Source of the DNA: Solibaculum_A intestinale
GTDB lineage: Bacteria > Bacillota > Clostridia > Oscillospirales > Acutalibacteraceae
Assembly: GCF_040096205.1 (NCBI RefSeq)
Contig: NZ_JBBMFD010000010.1
Span: 14,005 to 78,004 of the forward strand
Direction: 5' to 3'
Length of the DNA: 64,000 nucleotides
Shown here: in pieces, positions 33,107 through 41,965 of the stretch
Layout of the letters: every line of letters starts with the position of its first letter
Numbering within the stretch: position 1 is the stretch's first letter
Translations under genes and position numbers: made by a program
Notes under the pieces: generated by a model
The model's input: the letters and a program-made list of their open reading frames with translations, nothing else
What the model was told of the DNA's origin: nothing
Databases searched by the model: none

Positions 33107-34106
33107 TCCCTCTTTCCTCCTTGGTTGTCTCCTCAAAATTTAACCGCTTTTCCTCAATTACCAACGGCCGCTTCATGATCCGCGTATTCATATTGAGGAT
33201 GTATTCGCCCAAAAATCCGATAAAGAAAATCTGCACCGAGCCCATCAAAAACACCCCGATCAGGATGGGCGCGGTTCCAGCCGGGAAGGTATCCCAGAAA
33301 ATCAGCTTCAAAATCAGATAGACCAGCGCAATGAGAAAGCTGATGGCGGAGAAAATAAAACCGATGATCGTTGCCAGCCGCAGCACCACTTTGGTATAAG
33401 AGGTGATGCTGAGCATGGCGGCATCGTAGAGCTTATAAAAGTTGTTGCTGGTTTTTCCGGCCCGGCGGCGGGGCTGCTCGTAAGGGATTTCCTTTCGCTT
33501 ATATCCAAGCTCCGCTACGATCCCGCGCAGGAAAGGAGTCGGGTCGTCCAAATTCCGCAGCACCTCGATAAAGCTTTTGTCATAAAGACCGAAGCCGGTA
33601 AAATGCTCAATCTGTTCCACGTTGGAAAGCCGCTTGATCAGCTTATAGTAGCACGAACGCAGGAAATACATGATCTTGTTTTCCTTGCTTGTGGTTTTGA
33701 TGCCAATGACGATCTTATACCCGGCTTCCCATTCTTTGACGAACTTCGGGATCATTTCCACCGGGTCCTGAAAATCCGCTGCCAGCAGCACCGTACAGTC
33801 CCCCGTCGTCTGGAGCATGCCGTAATAGGGAGAATTGAACTGCCCGAAATTTTTCACATTGAAGATCGCTTTGATGTCCGGGTCGCCGGCACACAGGCCG
33901 GCCAGCTTTTCCTGGGTATGGTCGGTGGAACAATTGTCGATAAAGATAAGCTCGTACCGGTAGGCGGGCAGATCTTCCCGGAAGGTCTTGCGGATGGCGT
34001 CACTGAGAGGAACGACATTTTCCTCTTCGTTATAACAGGGGACTAAAATACTAATCGTTTTCTGCACGTCCGGGGAAACCGGCAGATTGTTTTTTTCCCT
34101 ACTCAT
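33078..34106 (-). CDS. GtrB-type undecaprenyl-phosphate glycosyltransferase
   Basis: A 342-residue GT2 enzyme: a GT-A domain (ISILVPCYNEEENVVPLSDA; FIDNCSTDHTQ; LLAADFQDPVEMI with the metal-binding DFQD motif) and two C-terminal transmembrane helices (about 230-310), as in GtrB, ArnC and DPM synthases. It loads the sugar from its nucleotide onto undecaprenyl phosphate at the inner face. ATG 34106 has AAGGAG eight bases upstream and overlaps the reductase stop by four bases. The donor here is probably the CDP-linked product of the upstream genes, which would be unusual for GtrB. Confidence 0.9.
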   Translation of the reverse strand: MSREKNNLPVSPDVQKTISILVPCYNEEENVVPLSDAIRKTFREDLPAYRYELIFIDNCSTDHTQEKLAGLCAGDPDIKAIFNVKNFGQFNSPYYGMLQTTGDCTVLLAADFQDPVEMIPKFVKEWEAGYKIVIGIKTTSKENKIMYFLRSCYYKLIKRLSNVEQIEHFTGFGLYDKSFIEVLRNLDDPTPFLRGIVAELGYKRKEIPYEQPRRRAGKTSNNFYKLYDAAMLSITSYTKVVLRLATIIGFIFSAISFLIALVYLILKLIFWDTFPAGTAPILIGVFLMGSVQIFFIGFLGEYILNMNTRIMKRPLVIEEKRLNFEETTKEERGNDKTTGTEK

Positions 34107-35032
34107 CTTCCACACTCCTTTTTGCACCATTCCACCGTCTTTTTGATTCCTTCTTCAAAGGAGACCTGTGGAACGAAGCCGGTGTCTTTGGTTAAGCTGG
34201 CAATGTCGGCGCACAGGTACATCACCTGGTTTTGCGCATAGGGGAGCGCCCCGATACCCACAGGGAGGGACGGGTCCACCGCGTCTCGCAGCGCCTCGAT
34301 GTATTCCCGCAGCGGCCTTGCCTGTCCGCTGCCTAGGCAATAAACAGCCCCGTCAAGCCCCTTTTGCGCCATAAGATACAGGCCGTTGGCAGCGTCTTCG
34401 GAAAAAAGATAATCCCACATTTGTTCGCTCCCCGTAAATAAGGGACGTTCGCCCCTAAGGAGCGTTCGAATGCTGGACATCACCATGGTGTTCGGCCCTT
34501 CAAAGGTACCATACACGCTTAAAATGCGGGCCCAGACATGCCGAATTCCCTGCTGCCTACAGGCAATGCGGCTCATCTGCCCAGCACAGAGCTTGGCGAT
34601 GCCGTATCCGTTTTCCGGAAACGCCGGCGTATGAGCGGACAGAGAGCCCGTCACCCGGCCGTACTCCGCCTGGGAACCGGCACCTACAAACACCTGGCAG
34701 CCGAGCTGTTTTGCTAAGTCTACCGCGTCCAGCGTATAGCGGATGTTCTGGGTTTGCAGCGCCATATCGTTGCGGCTGTCCCCAAAGGTGCCGTCCCAGC
34801 CCAGGTGAAAAAAGGCGTCGTATTGGCCGGAAATTCGGCCGGCGGCCTTCGGCAGGTCACATAAGCCGCATTCGAGTACGGTCAGCCCTTCCTGCTTTGG
34901 AAGACGTGCGGCGTTGGAGGAGTGGGGCCGTACCAGGGTCAGCACCCGTACTCCCTCTTCCAGCAGGCGGTTGATTAAGTTGATCCCGATCATACCGGTG
35001 GCACCGGTGATGACGGCGCTTGTTAGCTTCAT
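34103..35032 (-). CDS. NAD(P)-dependent epimerase/reductase (YerF-like role)
   Basis: A 309-residue extended SDR: TGATGMIGINLINRLLEEGV (glycine loop at residues 10-16), FHLGWDGTFGDSRND, GAGSQAEYG and the catalytic Tyr/Lys in YGIAKLCAGQMSR. Enzymes of this group act on nucleotide sugars. Directly behind the thiamine-diphosphate enzyme, the natural job is reduction of the acetyl side chain, as YerF does in CDP-yersiniose synthesis; a 4-keto reduction or epimerisation is the alternative. Assignment is by context, not by diagnostic residues. Confidence 0.8.
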   Translation of the reverse strand: MKLTSAVITGATGMIGINLINRLLEEGVRVLTLVRPHSSNAARLPKQEGLTVLECGLCDLPKAAGRISGQYDAFFHLGWDGTFGDSRNDMALQTQNIRYTLDAVDLAKQLGCQVFVGAGSQAEYGRVTGSLSAHTPAFPENGYGIAKLCAGQMSRIACRQQGIRHVWARILSVYGTFEGPNTMVMSSIRTLLRGERPLFTGSEQMWDYLFSEDAANGLYLMAQKGLDGAVYCLGSGQARPLREYIEALRDAVDPSLPVGIGALPYAQNQVMYLCADIASLTKDTGFVPQVSFEEGIKKTVEWCKKECGR

Positions 35033-35044
35033 ATACGGCTCTCC

Positions 35045-36862
35045 TTATTCCTTGACCGGCTCAATGATCATGTTCTTTAAAAATTCTTCCCGGTCTAAAA
35101 ACGGGGCCAGATCCTCCAGCGGCGCGGAAACCAGGGTGCCGTCCGGCAGCCGCTTGGTGGCGGATTTGGGTTCAAACTTTTGGTCCAGCGAAACGAATAT
35201 CTCGCAGATGGCCGGACCCTTCTGCGCCAACGTTTCTTCGATGGCCTTACCCAATTCCCCGTTGCTTTTTGCGCAGGTGTAGGGATAGCCGTAAGCCGGG
35301 GCAAGCTTGGACATGTCCGGAAAGCTCAGATCCCCGCTGTCCACGCCGATGCCCACCAGCGGCTCTCCGAAGAAGTTCTTCTGGGTCTGGCGGATGGAAT
35401 GATAGCCCCCGTTGTTGATGAGGAAAATTTTTATAGGCATTTGGTGATGGATGATGGTCTGCAGCTCCTGAATGTTCATCTGAATGCTGCCGTCGCCGGT
35501 GACGCAGATCAGGTCCTGACTGTGGTCGGCTACGCAGGCGCCGATGACGGCGGGCAGGTCGTATCCCATGGAGGCGATGGCGGAGTTGATGATGAACCGC
35601 TGCCCCTTCTTGATTTCATAGCCGTGGCTGCCCACCACGCAGGCGGAGCCGTTGCCCACCACCGTGATTTGATTTTCCTTTAAGCGGCGGCTGAGCTCTT
35701 TGATCAGGCAGTAGACGTTGGCAAGCCCCTCTTGCTCATAGTGCTTTTTCTGCACCACCGGATAGTCCCGTTTCCAGCTCTGGCAGCGGGAAATCCAGTC
35801 AGGCCCATGAAACAGGGGTTCCCCGCCGGGAAGAGCCGCATCCAGCTTTTCGAGCAGGTCCTTCGCGTCGGCATGAACCGGCAGGTCCACATGCAGGGTG
35901 GGCTTTTTAAGCTCTTCGGCATCCACGTCTTCCATAATCACATAGGCTTCTCTGGCCCAGGTCTGGTAGTTATACCCCACCTGGCGGATGCTTAGACGGC
36001 TGCCGATGGAAAGGACCAAGTCGCTGTTTTGCACGGCGAAGTTGCCCGCCCGGTCCCCCATGATGCCGCCCCGGCCTACATACAAGGGATGGTCGTCGTA
36101 CATAGCGTCGATGCTGTTCCAACCGGTGACCACTGGGATGCCCAGCTTTTCCACCACCCGGCGGAAGGCGTCGAACCCGCCGGAGATGCGGATGCCGTTG
36201 CCCGCATAAAAAACCGGGCGCTTGGCCTCCTTGACCTTTTGCAGGATGGTTGCAACCGTCTCCTGGCCCACCGGGGGAGGAAGCTCCTTTTCATAATCCT
36301 TGGGGTCATACCCCTCCAAATCGTCCGTTTCGATGTATGCGCCCTGGATATTGAGCGGGATGTCCAGCCAGCAGGGGCCCGGACGGCCGTGCTGAGCGAT
36401 GTACAGCGCCTTTTCCAGAGAGTAGCGGATGCGCTTGGCGTCCACCACCATTTCGCTGTATTTAGTCATGCAGCCGACCGCCTTGACGATGTCAAACTCC
36501 TGGTCCCCCATAGCTCGGATTTGAAGCCCCGTGCTGCGGGCGGTGGTATCGTACCGCACCTGGCCGGAGAGAATGAGCATGGGAATGGAATCCAGATATC
36601 CGCCCAGTACTCCCGTGATGGCGTTGGAGCCGCCCGGACCGGTGGTCACGCATACGGCCGCGATTTTATTGTGGATGCGCGCATAGCTTTCCGCCGCGAT
36701 GGCGCAGGCCTGCTCGTGGTGGTTATAGATGCACGTGAGCCCTTCCTGGTGGCCCAAAGCGTCGTTTAAATGCATGGCGCCGCCGCCGGTGACGGTGAAA
36801 ACGTGGGAAATCCCGTGGCGCACCAGAAAATCAGAAATGTAGTTGGATACTTTGATTCTCAT
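35045..36862 (-). CDS. Thiamine-diphosphate enzyme, probable YerE-like acetyl transferase to a CDP-keto sugar
   Basis: A 605-residue enzyme with the three-domain layout of acetolactate synthase: N-terminal PYR domain with the catalytic Glu in NHHEQACAIAAESYAR (about residue 50), central domain, and C-terminal PP domain with GDGSIQMN and the NN pair (INNGGYHSIRQTQ). In Yersinia, YerE uses pyruvate and ThDP to add an acetyl group to C4 of CDP-3,6-dideoxy-4-hexulose. The neighbours RfbF, RfbG and RfbH make exactly that substrate. The start at 36860-36862 has only GGAG at a long distance and follows a T-run, see 36863-36946. A true acetolactate synthase is less likely because no ilvN/ilvC is near. 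Confidence 0.83.
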   Translation of the reverse strand: MRIKVSNYISDFLVRHGISHVFTVTGGGAMHLNDALGHQEGLTCIYNHHEQACAIAAESYARIHNKIAAVCVTTGPGGSNAITGVLGGYLDSIPMLILSGQVRYDTTARSTGLQIRAMGDQEFDIVKAVGCMTKYSEMVVDAKRIRYSLEKALYIAQHGRPGPCWLDIPLNIQGAYIETDDLEGYDPKDYEKELPPPVGQETVATILQKVKEAKRPVFYAGNGIRISGGFDAFRRVVEKLGIPVVTGWNSIDAMYDDHPLYVGRGGIMGDRAGNFAVQNSDLVLSIGSRLSIRQVGYNYQTWAREAYVIMEDVDAEELKKPTLHVDLPVHADAKDLLEKLDAALPGGEPLFHGPDWISRCQSWKRDYPVVQKKHYEQEGLANVYCLIKELSRRLKENQITVVGNGSACVVGSHGYEIKKGQRFIINSAIASMGYDLPAVIGACVADHSQDLICVTGDGSIQMNIQELQTIIHHQMPIKIFLINNGGYHSIRQTQKNFFGEPLVGIGVDSGDLSFPDMSKLAPAYGYPYTCAKSNGELGKAIEETLAQKGPAICEIFVSLDQKFEPKSATKRLPDGTLVSAPLEDLAPFLDREEFLKNMIIEPVKE

Positions 36863-36946
36863 AAAAAACCGCCGTTTCTCCAGCGACCGAAAGGGTAAGG
36901 GAACCGACTGTCCCCGAGCCGCTGGGAAGGGACGGCGGTTTTTTTT
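36863..36946 (-). promoter_or_regulatory. Terminator-like leader structure abutting the thiamine-enzyme start
   Basis: AAAAAACCGCCGT (36863-36875) and ACGGCGGTTTTTT (36932-36944) form a 13-bp stem. Inside it CCAGCG (36880-36885) pairs with CGCTGG (36920-36925) and GGGA with TCCC. Read on the minus strand the T-run ends exactly at the ATG. The layout is that of an intrinsic terminator or attenuator in the middle of the operon. It may also serve as a bidirectional barrier. Confidence 0.6.
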
Positions 36947-37100
36947 GGCGCATAAGGACACAAAGCACAGCGGATGTGTCTGCGCATGGGAAGGAGCCTT
37001 CAAAGAAGGCTTGACGCCTTTTCTATGGCGCTTTGCGCCCGAAAACCCGGTCGATTTGCTGCAATGAGCGGCAAAACAAACGGGGCCAAGACAAGCAGAG

Positions 37101-37133
37101 TGCCGAAAGGCGCCCAAAAGAGGCCTTTCGGCA
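37101..37133. repeat. 11-bp hairpin downstream of gtrA-like gene
   Basis: TGCCGAAAGGC (37101-37111) pairs with GCCTTTCGGCA (37123-37133). A second small one (AGCCTTC/GAAGGCT) is at 36995-37011. No T-runs, so these may be RNA-stability or processing elements in the long gap 36947-37143. Confidence 0.45.
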
Positions 37134-37143
37134 GAGAAAACGG

Positions 37144-37575
37144 TTATTTGAACGCCCAGAACTTATTGAGCAGGAAATTCAGAGGAATGGTCAAAAGCAG
37201 GTTGATAATCGGCGCGATCATCTCGGACACATTCCAGTAATGCACCAGCACGAAAAGAAACCCGGTTCCCAGCAGGAAGGTGCTCCCGTAGGAAACGAAT
37301 ACCTTAACAAAAGATTTGCCGTGCTTGCGGTCCTTCTTCTGAAAGACAAATTTGCTGTTCCAGATATAGGCGTTGATGACGCTGATGACAAAGCCCAGGG
37401 TGTTGGCCAGAATGTAGTGCTCCACCCCAAGAAGCAGCACCACCGCGTAATAGACCGCCAGGCTGATGAGGGTGTTGGACACGCCCACCAGGCCGAACTT
37501 TACAAACTGCCACACAAACTTCCAGAAGTCTTCCTTGCTGTGGATGTTGAACTTGTCCAAGAGGCGCTTTATCAT
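37144..37575 (-). CDS. GtrA-family membrane protein
   Basis: A 143-residue protein with four transmembrane helices and the GtrA signature: FVKFGLVGVSNTLISLAVYY near the N-terminus and NKFWAFK at the C-terminus. GtrA proteins are thought to flip undecaprenyl-phosphate-linked sugars across the membrane. It overlaps the rfbH stop by four bases (ATGA). Its presence with a GtrB-like and a GT-C gene supports a side-chain modification module. Confidence 0.9.
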   Translation of the reverse strand: MIKRLLDKFNIHSKEDFWKFVWQFVKFGLVGVSNTLISLAVYYAVVLLLGVEHYILANTLGFVISVINAYIWNSKFVFQKKDRKHGKSFVKVFVSYGSTFLLGTGFLFVLVHYWNVSEMIAPIINLLLTIPLNFLLNKFWAFK

Positions 37576-38912
37576 GCCGTTACCGCTTCCTTGATGGTTT
37601 TGGCCATGTAGTCGATCATCTCATCGGTCATGCCCGGATAAACCCCCACCCAGAAGGTGTCGTTCATGATCCGGTCGGTTTCCTTCAAGTCCCCGACGAT
37701 GCGGTAGCCCCTGCCGGTTTTGCGCATCTCGTCAAAGCAGGGATGCTTTACCAGATTGCCGGCAAAGAGCATCCGCGTCTGCACGCCCTTGCTTTCCACA
37801 TACTGTACCACCTGGTTGCGGTCCACCCCTTCCTTGCAGGTCAGGAGAAACCCGAACCAGCTGGGACGGGAATGCGCGCAGGCTTCAGGCAGGATCAGCT
37901 TGTCCGACACGTCCTGCAGCGCGGCTTTGAGCCGGTCAAAATTGTGCCGGCGCTTTTCCACGAAGGAGGGGAACTTCTTTAACTGGGCCACCCCCACCGC
38001 CGCCTGCATGTCGGTGGCCTTGAGGTTATAGCCGAAGTGGGAGTACACATACTTGTGGTCATATCCCAGCGGCAGCTCGCCGTACTGCTTGTCAAAGCGA
38101 TGCTGGCAAAGGTTATCCCGGCCGGAGGGGCAGATGCAGTCCCGTCCCCAGTCCCGGAAGGAGCGGATGAGCTTGTGCAGCAGCGGGTCGTCGGTATACA
38201 CCGCGCCGCCTTCCCCCATGGTCATGTGGTGCGGGGGATAGAAGCTGGAGGTGCCGATGTCCCCGATGGTGCCGGTGAACTTTTCCACCCCGTCGATGGT
38301 GTATTTGGAGCCTAAGGCGTCGCAGTTGTCTTCGATGAGCCACAGGCCGTGCTTTAAGCAGAAGTCCTTCACCGTTTTCAGGTCAAAGGGGTTTCCAAGG
38401 GTATGGGCCGCCATGACCGCCTTGGTCTTGCCGGACAAGGCTTTTTCCAGCATGGACACGTCCAGGTTGTACTGGGGGATGGTCATGTCGATAAAAACCG
38501 GGATGGCGCCGTACTGAATCACCGGGGCTACCGTGGTGGGAAAGCCTGCCGCCACCGTGATCACCTCGTCGCCCGGGCGGATGGCCCGTTCGCCAAGAAG
38601 AGGGGAGGTGAGCGCCATGAAGGCGATCAGGTTCGCCGAGGAGCCGGAGTTGACCAGGGAGCAGTACTTGACGCCCAGGTACTCGGCAAACTGTGCCTCG
38701 AACTGGTCGGTATACCGCCCGGCGGTCAGCCAGAATTCCAGGGCGCTGTCCACCAGGTTGACCATTTCCTCCCGATCGTATACCCTGGAAGCGTAGGGAA
38801 TCCGCTGGCCCTCCTCAAAGGGCTTCTTCTGGTTGTGAAACCGGTCGCAGTACGCGGCCACCATCTCTAAAATCTGTTCCTTTGCCTGTCCTTCGGTCTT
38901 ATTTTCAAACAT
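37572..38912 (-). CDS. rfbH: CDP-4-keto-6-deoxyglucose 3-dehydrase (E1)
   Basis: A 446-residue DegT-fold enzyme of the PMP/[2Fe-2S] type. The lysine that would hold PLP is replaced by His (YPPHHMTMGEGG near 225-236). Cys197 and the CxCx7C group at 259, 261 and 269 supply the iron-sulfur ligands known from Yersinia and Salmonella E1. It removes the C3 hydroxyl from CDP-4-keto-6-deoxy-D-glucose together with a flavin/iron-sulfur reductase (E3). No E3 gene (ascD/rfbI) is in the window, so a general ferredoxin reductase may serve. Confidence 0.95.
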   Translation of the reverse strand: MFENKTEGQAKEQILEMVAAYCDRFHNQKKPFEEGQRIPYASRVYDREEMVNLVDSALEFWLTAGRYTDQFEAQFAEYLGVKYCSLVNSGSSANLIAFMALTSPLLGERAIRPGDEVITVAAGFPTTVAPVIQYGAIPVFIDMTIPQYNLDVSMLEKALSGKTKAVMAAHTLGNPFDLKTVKDFCLKHGLWLIEDNCDALGSKYTIDGVEKFTGTIGDIGTSSFYPPHHMTMGEGGAVYTDDPLLHKLIRSFRDWGRDCICPSGRDNLCQHRFDKQYGELPLGYDHKYVYSHFGYNLKATDMQAAVGVAQLKKFPSFVEKRRHNFDRLKAALQDVSDKLILPEACAHSRPSWFGFLLTCKEGVDRNQVVQYVESKGVQTRMLFAGNLVKHPCFDEMRKTGRGYRIVGDLKETDRIMNDTFWVGVYPGMTDEMIDYMAKTIKEAVTA

Positions 38913-38915
38913 AGC

Positions 38916-39974
38916 TTACTCCTGTTCTCCATAAAATTCCGCAATCTGCGCCTGCATACAGGCGGACACGTCGCCGCCCGCCAGATAGACCTTGGTCCAC
39001 TCCACCGTTTTCTCCACCGCCCTCGCCACATGCCAGCGGGGCTTCCAGCCGAAGACCGCCTTGAGCTTGGAGCAGTCGAGTTTTAGGAAATTGGCTTCGT
39101 GGGGGCCGCCCACCGACTGGTTGATCCATTTGACCCCGTCTCCCCACTTCTCGCAGAAAAGGGAAACCAGCTCGCCGGTGGTGACGCAGTCGCATTCGTC
39201 GGGACCTACGTTATAGTATCCCGCAAATTTTTCCATTTCATACTGCCTTTGCGTGATCATCAGATAGGCGCCCAGCGGCTCGAGCACGTGCTGGTAGGGA
39301 CGGGTGGAATGGGGGTTTCGCACCACGATGTCCTCGCTCTTTTCCACTGCGCGCACGCAGTCGGGGATGATGCGGTCGTTGGCAAAGTCCCCGCCGCCGA
39401 TGACGTTGCCGGCCCGTGCGGTGGAGATGGCTACCCGCCCGTCGGCAAAGAAGGAGTTTTTATAGCTGTGAGTCACCAGCTCCGAGCAGGACTTGGAGTT
39501 GGAATACGGGTCGAAGCCGTCGAGGGGTTCGTTCTCCCGGTAGCCCCATTCCCATTCATTGTTGTGGTAGACCTTGTCGGTGGTCACGTTGAGAAAGGAT
39601 ACCACGCTGTCGCTTTCCCGCACGCACTCGAGGACGTTTACCGTGCCCATCACGTTGGTTTCATAGGTATAAACCGGTTCCTTATAGGAATCGCGCACAA
39701 TGGGCTGGGCCGCCAGATGCAGCACGATCTCCGGCCGCGCCATGGCGAACACCTCCCGCAGCCGGGGCAGGTCCCGGATGTCCCCGATGATGGAAACCAT
39801 ATCGTCCGCGATGCCCGACAAGTCGAAAAGGTTGGGCTCGGTGGGGGGGACCAGGGAGTACCCCGTCACCCACGCGCCCGCGTCGATGAGCATTTTGCAC
39901 AGCCACGTTCCCTTAAACCCGGTGTGCCCGGTGACCAGCACCTTTTTGTCCTTATAAAAAGAGGGATCAAACAT
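38916..39974 (-). CDS. rfbG: CDP-glucose 4,6-dehydratase
   Basis: A 352-residue SDR: VTGHTGFKGTWLCKML (glycine loop near residue 14), HLAAQPIVRDSY, VTTDKVYHNNEW (Thr-Asp of the catalytic site), and YSNSKSCSE with the Tyr-x3-Lys pair. HTGFKGTWL and TTDKVY are diagnostic of CDP-glucose dehydratases rather than RmlB. It makes CDP-4-keto-6-deoxy-D-glucose. The ATG 39974 overlaps the rfbF stop (TGATG), so 39974 is preferred over the GTG/ATG further upstream. Confidence 0.95.
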   Translation of the reverse strand: MFDPSFYKDKKVLVTGHTGFKGTWLCKMLIDAGAWVTGYSLVPPTEPNLFDLSGIADDMVSIIGDIRDLPRLREVFAMARPEIVLHLAAQPIVRDSYKEPVYTYETNVMGTVNVLECVRESDSVVSFLNVTTDKVYHNNEWEWGYRENEPLDGFDPYSNSKSCSELVTHSYKNSFFADGRVAISTARAGNVIGGGDFANDRIIPDCVRAVEKSEDIVVRNPHSTRPYQHVLEPLGAYLMITQRQYEMEKFAGYYNVGPDECDCVTTGELVSLFCEKWGDGVKWINQSVGGPHEANFLKLDCSKLKAVFGWKPRWHVARAVEKTVEWTKVYLAGGDVSACMQAQIAEFYGEQE

Positions 39975-40750
39975 CAATCGTTCCACACCTTCCACGGGGC
40001 GTGCCCGGACGCCCACATTTCTTCCAGCCGCATCTTATCCCGCTGGGTATCCATGCAGTGCCAGAATCCGTCGTGCTTGTAGGCCATCAGCTGACCCATG
40101 TTTGCCACCGTTTCCAGCGGCTCTTTTTCAAAAACCGTAGCGTCTCCCGCGATATACTGGAAAATCTCCGGGTTTAACACCATAAAGCCGCCGTTAATCA
40201 GGCTGCCGTCATCCTTGGACTTTTCCCGGAAGGCATGGATGGTGTTGTCCCCGCCCACCTCCAGCACGCCGAACCGCTGCCCAGCGTTGATGGCGGTCAT
40301 GGTGGCGATTTTGCCGTGGCTCTTGTGAAACGCCACTAATTTGTTGATGTCCACGTCGGACACCCCGTCGCCGTAGGTGAGCATAAAGGGCTCGTCCCCA
40401 ATGTACTCCTGGATGCGCTTGACCCGTCCGCCGGTCATGGTGTTAAGTCCCGTGTCCACCAGCGTCACCTTCCACGGCTCGGAGAAGTTGTTGTGCACCG
40501 TCATCTTGTTGTTGGCAAGATCAAAGGTAATGTCCGACGTGTGCAGAAAATAGTCGGAAAAATACTCCTTGATCACATAGGCCTTGTAGCCTAAGCAGAT
40601 GACAAAGTCATGAAACCCGTAATGGGAATATTGCTTCATAATGTGCCACAAAATCGGCTGTTCGCCGATTTCGATCATGGGCTTGGGCTTTAAATGGCTT
40701 TCTTCCGAAATGCGCGTGCCGAACCCACCGGCCAAAATGACAACTTTCAT
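39974..40750 (-). CDS. rfbF: Glucose-1-phosphate cytidylyltransferase
   Basis: A 258-residue nucleotidyltransferase: LAGGFGTRISEESHLKPKPM at the N-terminus, YGDGVSDVD (metal Asp) near 127 and FWHCMDTQRDK near the C-terminus, a family hallmark. It forms CDP-glucose from CTP and glucose-1-phosphate, the entry step to CDP-3,6-dideoxyhexoses. First gene of the operon, about 95 bases after its promoter; AGAGG is nine bases before the ATG. Confidence 0.96.
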   Translation of the reverse strand: MKVVILAGGFGTRISEESHLKPKPMIEIGEQPILWHIMKQYSHYGFHDFVICLGYKAYVIKEYFSDYFLHTSDITFDLANNKMTVHNNFSEPWKVTLVDTGLNTMTGGRVKRIQEYIGDEPFMLTYGDGVSDVDINKLVAFHKSHGKIATMTAINAGQRFGVLEVGGDNTIHAFREKSKDDGSLINGGFMVLNPEIFQYIAGDATVFEKEPLETVANMGQLMAYKHDGFWHCMDTQRDKMRLEEMWASGHAPWKVWND

Positions 40751-40844
40751 CGGTTACATCCTCTCAATCCATCGTCCGGCGGCGGACCGCCTGATCTGGT
40801 TTTCTTTGCCGTCGTTTTTAAAGATAGGCGCAACAATACTCTAC

Positions 40845-40873
40845 ATTATACCATACCGTGCAACTGGTGTTAA
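40845..40873 (-). promoter_or_regulatory. Promoter of the rfbFGH-gtr operon
   Basis: Minus strand TTAACA, 17 bases, TATAAT with an extended TG (TGGTATAAT). The stretch 40880-41034 beyond it holds no gene or clear element. Confidence 0.75.
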
Positions 40874-41034
40874 GTGGAAAGGCAGAAACCGTCCCCTGTT
40901 TCCCAGGGAAAACACCGCCGCCTGCCTGCGAAAACCCCGAAAGTTTTGGGAAAACGGCACGGGGGTTTGCAGACGGGTTTTGCTTTTCTTAGAAAAAAGC
41001 ACAAAAAGAACGGGGCGGTGAAAAATCAGAATAT

Positions 41035-41700
41035 TTACAAAATATTTTCAAATGGAACCACCGTCAGCCGGAAATCGGAGGAATCCTGGGCGGTGGCCGC
41101 TGTGAGCACCACGCCAGGCCGGGGCAGAAGGCTTCGCAGGCGCAGGCGGGTTTGCCGGTACCGGGCCGTGGCCGGGCGCAGATGCCGGTGCTCCACCGAG
41201 ACAGCGGCAAGGCCGCCCGCAAGCCCGTCTCCCGCCCACTTGAGCACGCTTTCCTTCGCGGTCCACAAGGCGGTAAAGAATAAGTCCCGTTCCCGCCCTG
41301 CGAGGCTTTGCAGATAGGTGTACTCCTCGGCAGCAAAGGTCCGTCTGGCCACCGGGAGCCGGGCGGGCCCCACTTCCTCCAGGTCCACCCCGACCGGGCT
41401 TTTATCCATAGCACAGGCCGCCCAGTTCCCGGAATGGGACAGGGAAAAGTGAATCCCCGGATGGCCGGTCAGATAGGGCTTTCCGTGAGCGCCGGCGGCA
41501 AAGGCGGCCTGCTCCGCCGCGATGCCCGCTCCCTTTAACGCATGGCGCAGCAAAAGCCCAGCCCCGGCGCTGCGGGCCCGGTCGTCGGGCTTTAAAAGGC
41601 GGCCGAGGGCTTCTCTTCGGCCCGGGGACAGGAAGGGCAGCGTAGAAGCGAGGGTTTCCTGCCGTAGGAGCGGGGAAACCTCCATCAGATAAACGTCCAT
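41035..41700 (-). CDS. 4'-phosphopantetheinyl transferase (Sfp-type)
   Basis: A 221-residue enzyme with the three Sfp motifs: KPYLTGHPGIHFSLSHSG, VGVDLEEVGPAR (Mg2+ ligands) and FTALWTAKESVLKWAGDG. It moves the phosphopantetheine arm from CoA to carrier-protein serines. ATG 41698-41700 with GGAAGG ten bases upstream is chosen over the in-frame TTG at 41706. No carrier-protein, PKS or NRPS gene lies nearby, so its target (fatty-acid ACP or a distant cluster) is open. Confidence 0.92.
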   Translation of the reverse strand: MDVYLMEVSPLLRQETLASTLPFLSPGRREALGRLLKPDDRARSAGAGLLLRHALKGAGIAAEQAAFAAGAHGKPYLTGHPGIHFSLSHSGNWAACAMDKSPVGVDLEEVGPARLPVARRTFAAEEYTYLQSLAGRERDLFFTALWTAKESVLKWAGDGLAGGLAAVSVEHRHLRPATARYRQTRLRLRSLLPRPGVVLTAATAQDSSDFRLTVVPFENIL

Positions 41701-41901
41701 GGCCAAAGCGCCTTCCTTTCCCTTTTCTTTGTATTATAGCGGGCTTATCCCGCTTCCGTCAACAAAAAGGGATCTTTTTCCCTGCAAAAAACAAAGGAAA
41801 TTCGCTGTTTTCCCGCAGAAAATCGGGAATTTTACCCCAACCCCCAAAAATCCGAAGCAAAAGCTGTTCTGCCGGGGAAAAATGTCCCCATGGGCTGGTA
41901 A

Positions 41902-41929
41902 TTTACACGCTGCTGTGATAAAATATACT
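41902..41929 (+). promoter_or_regulatory. Promoter of the YkpA-like ABC-F gene
   Basis: TTTACA, 16 bases, TATACT, about 37 bases before the start codon. Confidence 0.6.
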
Positions 41930-41965
41930 AATTTCGCAGAGAAACCTTTTACTATCGGAGGAACT

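Noticed and set aside
35045..36862. Acetolactate synthase of branched amino-acid synthesis
   Set aside because: The fold is the same, but no ilvN, ilvC or other ilv gene is near and the operon is for CDP-sugars; YerE-like role is more economical.
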